Shown here in pieces: positions 8,101 through 15,340 of a DNA stretch of 15,340 nt. The position numbers were made by a program, and so were the translations under genes. The notes beneath the pieces are model-generated. The model made no database searches. It saw only the letters and a program-made list of their open reading frames with translations, and was not told where the DNA came from. This DNA is from Neolecta irregularis DAH-3 (lineage: Eukaryota > Ascomycota > Neolectomycetes > Neolectales > Neolectaceae). The stretch lies in contig LXFE01000448.1 in assembly GCA_001929475.1 (NCBI GenBank), positions 1-15,340 on the forward strand, given 5' to 3'. The first letter of the stretch is position 1, and each line of letters opens with the position of its first letter.

Positions 8101-11100
8101 CATGGCATACGCCGAAGTCATTCGACGGATGGTCGAATTAATGTATATCAAACATGAATGTCGATGGATACATAATTCTCATCGAAACCTTCTCGGAGAT
8201 TTCATTCGACGAGTCGAAGAACGATTTACCAGGGAAACAGGTAAATTCTCTCTTCTCCAGAATTATTCCGAACTTGATTCTCCATTTGAAAGAGTTGACT
8301 TTATTTTATCAAATTATTTGGAAGCGGAAGAACAACTTATGAATACACAAGATTGTCAATACTTCCTCACGATTTGTCAACGACAAGGTCAAAAGCCGGT
8401 CCCATTTATACCGGTTCTCAATGTAGACATTGAGACTTGGTTTAAAAAGGATTCGTTGTGGCAATCAGAAGACCTTGCTGCTGTTGTCGATCAAGATGTT
8501 GGGCGGACCTGTATTTTACAGGGACCAATGGCTGCGAGGCATTCGACCAAGGTTAATCAGCCCATCAAAGAAATACTCGATGACATTCATGGCGCTCATA
8601 TCAAGAGTATAAAGAAACTTTATTATGGCAACGACGACTCACAAGTCCCTACAATAGAATATTTTGGCGGCCCAGATATTGTCAAAACTGATGAAGATGG
8701 AGATGGATTTGTCCTAACTAAAGAAGGGGATAAAGTCACTTATAAAGTCGTTCAGCAAATTGGTAATGTGGTCTTGCCTAATTCTGAGGGATGGATTCAA
8801 CTCCTAGCTGGTTTTCAGTATTCTTGGCGAAGGGCTTTATTTACTTCTGACGTCATCGTTCAAGGAAAAAGATTTCTCGCTAATCCACTTCATCGATTAT
8901 TTACACCTCGATATGGTCAAATCGTTGAAGTTTCATATCCAAATGATAATGAAAAGACAGTCATCTCGGTTTTTGAACGGAGAAATGCAGAAATGGTGCC
9001 AGCCATCGAGGTTCGCAAGCAAGGAAGCGAGATACAAGTCATTATTTTTGAGAATCGAAATGCGAAGAAAGAAGTTCTCGGCATGAAGCTGTTATTCACT
9101 TATCATCCTGAAACTGGATATGCTCCGGTTCGAGAAGTAATGAATGGTCGGAATGATCGAATTAAGGAGTTTTACTATCGACTTTGGTTCGGGGATGATC
9201 CTTATTCTTTGAGTGCTAAAGTTACCGACGTTTTTGAAGGCGGGAAGACAGTTGTTCGGGCTAAAGATATTGCTGCATTCTGTCATGCTGTTGGGAATCA
9301 ATCAGAGGCATTTGTCAGACGAGAACACAAGGTTCCAATGGCGCCGATGGATTTTGCGATCGTTGTTGGGTGGAAGGCTATCATCAAAGCTCTTTTCCCA
9401 AAAGATATTGATGGGGACCTTTTGAAACTCGTTCATTTGTCGAATGCATTCCGGATGATTACAGGGGCTCGGCCACTACAAGAGGGCGATGAAGTGGAGA
9501 CTACTGCACAGATAAATGCTGTAGTCAATACTGAATCAGGGAAGATGGTGGAGGTTCGTGGGACCATTGTGAGAGCAGGAAGACCAGTTATGGAAGTTAC
9601 TAGTCAGTTCCTTTATCGAGGTGTATTCAGCGACTTTGAGAATACTTTTCAACGAACAGTTGAAACGCCAATGCAACTTCATCTGAAGACTTCTAAAGAT
9701 GTTGCTATTCTAAGGTCGAAAGAATGGCTCCATCTCATGGATCCAGATACAGAACTTCTCGACCGGACGCTGATATTTCGTTTATATAGCACTACACGAT
9801 ATAAAGACAGGAAAATATTCAGTAGTGTCGAAACAACGGGCTCGGTCAATGTTGAACTACCCACGAAAGAAATCATTCAAGTCGCTTCAGTCGATTATAT
9901 AGCTGGGACATCCCATGGCAACCCCGTCACTGACTATCTGCAGCGGAATGGAACACCAATTGAACAGCCCATGGCATTTGATAACTCCTACTCTATGATG
10001 CCTGATCCTACGATCTTCAGTTCTGTTTCAGTTGCACCGCATCATAACACTTCCTATGCCGAAATCTCGTCTGATTATAACCCGATTCATGTCAACCCAT
10101 ACTTCGCTAGCTACGCCTCACTTCCTGGCACTATCACACACGGAATGTGGACGTCTGCAGCCACTCGAAAGTTCGTTGAAGTCTTTGCTGCTGAGAACCG
10201 ACCTGAAAGGGTGACAACTTTTGACGTTAAATTCCTAAACATGGTTTTGCCGAATACGAAGCTTGAGACAAAGTTAAGCCACTTGGGAATGGTTAATGGG
10301 AAGAAGATTGTTAAAGTTGAGACTTTCGATCAAGAAACCTCGTCTAAGGTCCTTGAAGGAACTGCTGAGATTGACCAACCGCTTAGTGCGTATGTCTTTA
10401 CTGGTCAAGGAAGCCAAGAACAAGGTAACTCTTCTTTAATACAGAGCCTTACATTCAGGGATGGGTATGGATTTGTATGCTTCATCAACCGTTGCCCAAG
10501 CTATCTGGGATCGAGCTGATAAACACTTTCTTCAAAGTTATGGTATTTAACAAAGTCTTGTCACAATAATACTGACTGATATTTAGGATTCTCTATCATC
10601 AATATCGTCAAGAACAATCCGAAAGAACTTACAATTCATTTTGGTGGACCAAAAGGAAAGGCAATACGACAAAACTATCTCTCAATGGTATATGATACAA
10701 TCGATGCCGATGGAACGATTCGATCTGTTCCTATTTTCAAGGAAATCAATGAGGATACCACCTCCTACAAATTCAAATCACCGAGCGGATTACTTTCCGC
10801 CACGCAGTTTACCCAGCCTGCTCTCACTTTGATGGAAAAGGCTGCATTCGAAGATATGAAGACCAAGGGGTTGGTTCAACGCGACTGCGCATTTGCGGGG
10901 CATTCACTCGGCGAATATTCGGCTTTGGCTGCTATCGGCGATGTTTTGCCTATAGAAAGGTTTTTCTATCACCTTCGGATATTTGGCGCTGATTAATCAG
11001 TCTTGTTGACGTTGTTTTTTACAGAGGAATGACCATGCAAGTTGCTGTTCCCCGTGATTCGAAAGGAAGAAGTGATTATGGGATGTGCGCTGTCAATCCG

Positions 11101-11772
11101 AGCCGTATCTCATTATGTATGCTTCCTTTTGATACGGCTTTATTGATGAAAAGCATTCAACGAGTCTGCGCTTCAGTTCGTTATTAATCATATCGCTGCA
11201 CAGTGTTCATGGCTTCTCGAAATCGTCAATTACAATGTCGAAAATCAACAATATGTCACTGCTGGAGAATTAGTAGCTTTGGACTGTCTTGCGAATGTTC
11301 TCAATTACCTTAAAGCTCAAAAGATCGATATTGTTAAACTTCGAGTGACTATGAGTATTGAGGATCTCAAGACTCATCTTTCGGACATTGTGGAAGAATG
11401 TGCAAAGCAAAGTAATGAGAAGAAAGATCAAGGCCCAGTTGAACTAGAGAGAGGATATGCTACAATTCCTCTTAAGGGGATTGATGTCCCGTTCCATTCG
11501 TGAGTTTCAACATGTTTGGCGTGATATGCGCTAAGTTATCCAGGTCTTTTCTTCGAAACGGTGTTCGTCCTTTCAGATCATATCTCAGTAAGAAAATCAT
11601 CAAGTCGCAAGTCAACCCTGGATTACTTCTCGGTAGGTATATTCCTAATGTCACAGCACAGCCATTCCAAATTACTAGAGAATACATTGAGAATGTCTAT
11701 AACCTCACAGGAAGTCCGAAATTAGCCAATATTTTGAAGGATTGGGAGACACGATACGATCAAGTGACATAA
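5118..11772 (+). CDS. FAS1: Fatty acid synthase beta subunit (type I fungal FAS)
   Basis: Nine exons: 5118-5472, 5667-6098, 6135-8020, 8054-10424, 10459-10542, 10587-10959, 11001-11116, 11154-11499, 11544-11772. Joined they give 2063 aa, normal for the family (about 2050-2090). The beta subunit forms the cytosolic alpha6beta6 synthase with Fas2 and carries four activities: acetyltransferase (GHSQG, Ser near 268), FMN enoyl reductase (from about 580, [13 protein letters not shown] and ELAGGGYY), dehydratase ([11 protein letters not shown], His near 1570) and malonyl/palmitoyl transferase (TGQGSQEQG, then [11 protein letters not shown] with Ser near 1816). All key motifs are intact. The splice at 5472/5667 gives [14 protein letters not shown] with no gap against remembered filamentous-fungal FAS1. 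Introns are 194, 36, 33, 34, 44, 41, 37 and 44 nt; the third begins GC. Start chosen at ATG 5118: it precedes [16 protein letters not shown], the conserved N-terminus. FAS2 is not in the window. Read without splicing the gene looks broken, but I see no real lesion. Confidence 0.95.
5473..5666 (+). other. FAS1 intron 1, 194 nt, size outlier
   Basis: Starts gtacct, carries a long pyrimidine run (about 5481-5516), and ends with ctaat plus agatcag. Joining g5472 to gc5667 makes Gly and restores the FAS1 frame exactly. A nearer acceptor at 5578 (gattgcag) leads to a stop at 5654-region in frame unless a second 58-nt intron (5596-5653) is also removed, which would insert extra residues. Every other intron in the window is 33-44 nt. 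Confidence 0.7.
6099..6134 (+). other. FAS1 intron 2, 36 nt, in frame and without stop
   Basis: Starts gtatat and ends ttgatgttgcag. Its length is a multiple of three and it has no stop, so the unspliced frame reads through it and adds 12 residues ([12 protein letters not shown]). Removing it gives SGTTGHSQG, the conserved acetyltransferase nucleophile loop; the family has no insert at this point. Confidence 0.85.
8021..8053 (+). other. FAS1 intron 3, 33 nt, GC-AG type
   Basis: The frame reads DFQK, then 10 residues foreign to the family, then TAG, then [16 protein letters not shown], the expected continuation. Cutting exactly from gcacaa (8021) to tttag (8053) restores the family sequence. 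There is no GT in the preceding 25 bases, so the donor must be GC. The flanking aaag before the donor and the cttat branch-like site near the AG support splicing over a nonsense mutation. Confidence 0.75.
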
Positions 11773-12045
11773 ATCATGACTTGTTATCATCATTTATAGT
11801 GATGTGCTTTTAGCTGACTTCTGGTGTTTGCTGATGATATTTCTTTTGTTTCGTTGCATATATTAGCAGATATTATAGAAGACACTCTTGCAAACTATTT
11901 GGATCTACAGGGCATTTGATTCTGGATCTATTAGCCAATACGAGATTATATGACCTTCATAAGTCTTCGTTATGTCTGACAATGTGCGGCAATTCTCCCA
12001 TGTGTTCCCTTATCGATACTGCACGTGTCAATTCTATCGGCCACA

Positions 12046-12572
12046 ATGTCCACGTCGCCTAAAGACCGAGATTCTCCACTGTTTTTGCCCGATGACTCCT
12101 CAAATGACGACGAGCGGCCTCTGTCGAACAGTCATAGATCACCGCCATCCAAAAATGCTCCTGGCGGGTCTGAAACCGAAGGTAGCTCGGAGGATAGCAC
12201 GCAATCGGATGGGGAGTATGTTGTTGGTAATTTATCTCCTTTGACTTGCATTCTCAGTTTCTTTTAGAGAAAATACTTGCAAGAGCCCCTGATCCAAATG
12301 ATCCGGACCAGGAAATGTTTTTGGTCAAGTGGGAGGGCTATAATTATTACGAATCAACGTGGGAGCCTTTGGAGAATCTCAGACACTCTCAAGCCGCGTT
12401 GGACCTGTTCCTGAAGAATGAAGATGATTTCGACATTGAAGCATTTGAGAAGCAAAAACGGGAATGGCTAAAACATCAGAAAGAAAAGGCAATACAAGAG
12501 ATGAAACGCGCCAAAGCGCAAGGCACAGTGTTCAGAGTTCGTCAAGGGATGAGCAATTTGGGAAGGAGGTAG
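12046..12572 (+). CDS. Small single-chromodomain protein
   Basis: Exons 12046-12226 and 12268-12572 give 161 aa ending in TAG; the 41-nt intron starts gtaatt and ends tttcttttag. Residues 1-56 are acidic and Ser/Pro-rich, likely disordered. Residues about 57-110 are a chromodomain: EYVVEKIL joined by the splice, then FLVKWEGYNYYESTWEPLENL. The three aromatic-cage positions that bind methyl-lysine in HP1-type domains are present (Tyr58, Trp82, Tyr85). A charged helix rich in Lys and Glu follows (about 118-145). No chromoshadow domain is present, so it is not a canonical HP1. A nuclear role in reading methylated histone H3 is inferred from the domain. The stop overlaps a possible donor (gtaggc at 12569), so a longer form is conceivable, but the sequence beyond has no convincing exon. 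It begins 273 bases after the FAS1 stop. Confidence 0.85.
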
Positions 12573-12979
12573 GCTGTATATTAACCCTGCCCTGATCTGA
12601 CTCACACAAATTACAAAAATCAAGATATTCGCTCTGTTTGGTGAAGAACCCTATAACCCGTTGGTTTCTAATGACGCTTTTGTATTCACATTTGGAATGA
12701 TCATATAATAATATATATGCTAAGATTAGGTGGTTTTACTAATGTTAAAAACATTATGACGTTGATCTACATATCTGCTTTGTCGTAGTTACAATCGTGA
12801 TAATTGATGGTCAAAGTTTGAGCATACGCAACTGATGTTATTTCTCAAATTATCTCCGAAGATATTATACATTTCTCTTTGTCCCACACATCATCACATG
12901 TTGCTTCTGTTCATTATTCAATGACTTTCTTTCTTTTTGTATATTATCTGATCACCCGCCCTGGTTCAGAGCTTTTTGT
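12573..12979. other. Convergent intergenic region, AT-rich
   Basis: About 0.4 kb between the stop of the chromodomain gene and the stop of the minus-strand helicase gene. AT-rich, with runs such as ataataatatatatgc near 12706. It should hold both 3' UTRs and polyadenylation sites. I see no gene, RNA or repeat in it. Confidence 0.5.
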
Positions 12980-15085
12980 CTAATCTGGGCTACTCAAGCA
13001 TTTAGGTATCGTAACATTTCGGAAATCCTGGAACCCATTCCTCAAATCCTCTAACCATGCCTCATCATTCACTTCGCTTTCAGCGTTGCTTTTATACGCG
13101 AGAAGAATCTCGAGGACCTTCTTCAGATTTTCCTTTGATCCTAATACTTCAACCAACTGTCCAGAAATTCCGTTCAATAAGAGATAACGCTTTCGTTTGC
13201 CATATAAAGCGGCATAAGCCACAAGCTGCAATACATGGTTAGGCATAAGCTTTTCCGTCCATTTCAATTCGAATAGGTTCCTGCCATCAATAGCATCAAT
13301 TCTTCCCCGAACAGATGCGTTTGACAGTGTTTGATAAGTCAACACCTCATATCGCGTTTTAGGAGACAGATGCTTTGAATAATTCTTAAGACTTAACCCA
13401 ACATGTTTTTGAAGAACCCAGTCGTATTTTTTGATCTGAACCAATTTGGCTAAATAATACGACTGCAGGTACATAGCAACATTCGCCAATAGAAGAACAT
13501 CTGAGAGCTCTAGTGTTGATGGTTTCATAATCTTAACTCTAGCAAGAATATGCGAGGGGATAATTTGAATGAAACGATGATCGAACTTCAAGTCATCCTT
13601 CACACTCTTTAAAAGCGTGCATCTTTTCGTTCGATGATATTCATACAATGCAGGAAGGGCAGTTCCATTAATCTCTGCTACACTTTCAGTTAACCCATTA
13701 GGCTGAATAACCCATGAAGGAGGATATAGATGTCTCGGACGCATCGTTGGTTTGTTGAGTAATAAACATTTGATATGAGTGAAACAGCGAGTGACAAGAG
13801 AATCTGGAATATTACTTGTCAGCTGGGTAACCGAATATGTAGGTAGTTGCGCAGATTTGGGTTTCGGCTTGATTACTCTTTTTGAAATGACCTGTGCAGT
13901 CTCGTTCAATGTATCTGGACGAATGAATGAATGATAACGAAATTCATGACTATGGACGAGGGTTAGGTATTTCTTCGCTCGAGTCGCAGCAACATACTGC
14001 GCATTCGTAACATCATAAGTATCCCTTCGATCATAATACATATGGTAACTTTTGTCAAAAGAGAATACTATAGCTGCGGATCGTTCAATTCCTTTTGCTT
14101 GGTGATATGTGCAAAACAACAATTTTCCGAGGCTCAAATCGGATGATACTCCTTCTTCGTCGGTTGATGGAATATAACAAGGAATATTCTCGTACTTTTG
14201 CGTAATCAAATTCGCCAGATACCTCGCTGGTGAATTCATAGACTTAATTGAAGGTGCAAGGATTAGAATATCCGAAGGATCGATGATAGATAGATAATAT
14301 TCAAATTCTTCAAGCGTTTCATTCGACTTTGTGACATCACATATCAGATATCTTGGTTTTGGTCCGGTATGGATGGTATCTATCTTTAACATTGACATTT
14401 GTTTCTCCAAAAAGATTGCGATTTCCCGTGTAAATCGATAACTTGTTCGATGTTCTACAGTAACCCATTTTCGTGCTGAAGGAAATGCTTTTTCCGCAAA
14501 AGAGAGGAAACGAGAACTCGCACAGTTGTAATTATATATCGTTTGACGTACATCGCCCAGTGTCACATATTGTAGATTGTTTGAATATTCGTTATCAGCG
14601 ATTACTTTTCGAACAAAAAGGTATAGTATTGGGGTCATATCTTGCTGCTCATCCAAAATGAGTAAATCGAAAGAGATGGGCGACAAGGGAGGTCTACACA
14701 TCTGTACCACACGCTTTAGACCCTGGTCAGTGGCACATTCTTTATCATAGTAAGAATATCCATGTCCATGAAAAGTCTGGACTGTCAGGTTTTTCAGGTT
14801 TAAAGATTCCAGCTTCTCCTTGGTCTCAATCTGCAAGCGTTTGTTATACACAAAGGCGAGGATCTTTAGTTGAGGGTTATGTTGCGCAATTTGGAGAATT
14901 GTCGTTGTTTTTCCAGAGCCGGCAACGGAATTGATTTTGACATTAAACTCGTCTTTGAGCGAATTTATTACATCTAATTGCGGCTTTGAGGGCGAAGGTA
15001 GATTGTAGCTCCGGTGTTGAATACGTAATTTTATTGGAGACACCTGGACAAGATATCGTACCGGAAAACTTAAAAGAAACGACAT
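12980..15085 (-). CDS. SF1 UvrD/Rep-type helicase fused to a RecB-like PD-(D/E)XK nuclease domain
   Basis: One uninterrupted 701-aa frame from ATG (15085-15083) to TAG. Helicase motifs in order: Walker A AGSGKTT (55-61), TFHGHGY (104-110), motif II DEQQD (145-149), motif III LGDVRQ (176-181), EHRTSYRFT (211-219), motif V TYHQAKGIE (326-334), motif VI VAATRAKK (365-372). The C-terminal part has the RecB/Cas4/AddB signature: Glu580, GRID with Asp597, ELK with Glu606 and Lys608, then QLVAY (620-624). The predicted role is ATP-driven DNA unwinding coupled to exonuclease-type cleavage. Residues 1-36 have no acidic residue and read like a mitochondrial presequence with a possible cut near LRIQHRSY; location there is inference. 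It has no introns, unlike the five intron-bearing genes beside it. I do not know a named fungal orthologue; the closest idea is UvrD-like helicases of bacteria, large viruses or mobile elements. Confidence 0.88.
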   Translation of the reverse strand: MSFLLSFPVRYLVQVSPIKLRIQHRSYNLPSPSKPQLDVINSLKDEFNVKINSVAGSGKTTTILQIAQHNPQLKILAFVYNKRLQIETKEKLESLNLKNLTVQTFHGHGYSYYDKECATDQGLKRVVQMCRPPLSPISFDLLILDEQQDMTPILYLFVRKVIADNEYSNNLQYVTLGDVRQTIYNYNCASSRFLSFAEKAFPSARKWVTVEHRTSYRFTREIAIFLEKQMSMLKIDTIHTGPKPRYLICDVTKSNETLEEFEYYLSIIDPSDILILAPSIKSMNSPARYLANLITQKYENIPCYIPSTDEEGVSSDLSLGKLLFCTYHQAKGIERSAAIVFSFDKSYHMYYDRRDTYDVTNAQYVAATRAKKYLTLVHSHEFRYHSFIRPDTLNETAQVISKRVIKPKPKSAQLPTYSVTQLTSNIPDSLVTRCFTHIKCLLLNKPTMRPRHLYPPSWVIQPNGLTESVAEINGTALPALYEYHRTKRCTLLKSVKDDLKFDHRFIQIIPSHILARVKIMKPSTLELSDVLLLANVAMYLQSYYLAKLVQIKKYDWVLQKHVGLSLKNYSKHLSPKTRYEVLTYQTLSNASVRGRIDAIDGRNLFELKWTEKLMPNHVLQLVAYAALYGKRKRYLLLNGISGQLVEVLGSKENLKKVLEILLAYKSNAESEVNDEAWLEDLRNGFQDFRNVTIPKCLSSPD

Positions 15086-15135
15086 GAGCCTAAATCAGAC
15101 GTTGAGCTTAAGACTTGGGCAAACCAGCACTGTAG

Positions 15136-15147
15136 GACCTGCAGGTC
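15136..15147. repeat. Perfect 12-bp palindrome upstream of the helicase-nuclease gene
   Basis: gacctgcaggtc is its own reverse complement and lies 51 bases upstream of the minus-strand start codon at 15085. A dimeric regulator site is possible; chance cannot be excluded. Confidence 0.5.
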
Positions 15148-15273
15148 TTTTTCAAAATCACTTCAATGAATGGGCCAATTGTAACTTCATTCCTGAAGTG
15201 GAGTGTATTCGTTGTGTAGCGTTAAGCTTACAATATGTTCTCGAAAGTTTCGCAGTACTACTATCTCACATAG

Positions 15274-15330
15274 ACAGACTTGCTAACAAGTAAGCAAGTC
15301 CAATTCTGGACTTTGGACTTGCTTGCTTGC
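15274..15330. repeat. CAAGTAAG-type repeat with inverted copies, right edge
   Basis: acaagtaagcaagtcc (15286-15301) is the same word as at 1-67. It is followed after a 13-base gap by ggacttgcttgcttg (15315-15329), its near-perfect reverse complement (14 of 15). On the other side agacttgct (15276-15284) is also complementary to agcaagtc (15293-15300). The region can therefore fold in two alternative ways. It lies about 190 bases upstream of the helicase-nuclease start codon. Confidence 0.8.
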
Positions 15331-15340
15331 ATATTTCAGG

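Noticed and set aside
5118-11772. FAS1 as a pseudogene or as several separate fragments
   Set aside because: Each apparent break falls at a donor-branch-acceptor set, and removing short introns restores family sequence without gaps and a total of 2063 codons with all active-site motifs.
15084-15293. 69-codon plus-strand frame overlapping the helicase start
   Set aside because: Its ATG overlaps the helicase-nuclease ATG on the other strand, it runs into the edge repeat, and the product has no known feature.

Overview
The window looks like nuclear DNA from a filamentous-type ascomycete (Pezizomycotina-like). It carries a full fungal fatty acid synthase beta subunit that lines up almost without gaps with the filamentous-fungal form as I remember it, plus RPN12, OXR1 and a chromodomain protein. 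All of these except the helicase-nuclease gene are interrupted by spliceosomal introns. Species cannot be told from the sequence. The striking trait is intron size: 14 of the 15 introns I can place are 33-44 nt (mean about 38), with very loose 5' splice sites and a CTNAY-like branch site close to the AG. Many reading frames look broken until these tiny introns are removed; after removal every gene is open and full length.

Layout, left to right. A cluster of CAAGTAAG-type repeats sits at the left edge (1-67). OXR1 (TLDc domain, + strand, 395-1132, 4 exons) converges on an uncharacterised gene with a likely mitochondrial presequence and membrane segment (- strand, 2067-1327, 2 exons). About 0.8 kb of non-coding DNA separates that gene from divergent RPN12 (19S proteasome lid, + strand, 2876-3720, 3 exons). 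Then comes 1.4 kb of repeat-rich intergenic DNA with a solo LTR (4247-4481) flanked by a perfect 5-bp target duplication, and a GC-rich hairpin-rich patch. FAS1 follows (+ strand, 5118-11772, 9 exons, about 2063 aa). A small chromodomain gene (+ strand, 12046-12572, 2 exons) converges on an intronless 701-aa SF1 helicase fused to a RecB-like PD-(D/E)XK nuclease domain (- strand, 15085-12980). The same edge repeat returns at 15274-15330 as an inverted repeat.

The genes are unrelated housekeeping functions (oxidative stress, proteasome, fatty acid synthesis, chromatin) rather than one pathway. The parts that stand out are the extreme intron compaction (including a GC-AG intron of 33 nt and a stop-free 36-nt intron next to the FAS acetyltransferase nucleophile), the one oversized FAS1 intron of 194 nt, the fresh-looking solo LTR, and the intronless helicase-nuclease with a presequence-like N-terminus. 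The repeat at both edges suggests the window may be an assembly contig that ended in a dispersed repeat, or a segment bounded by that repeat.
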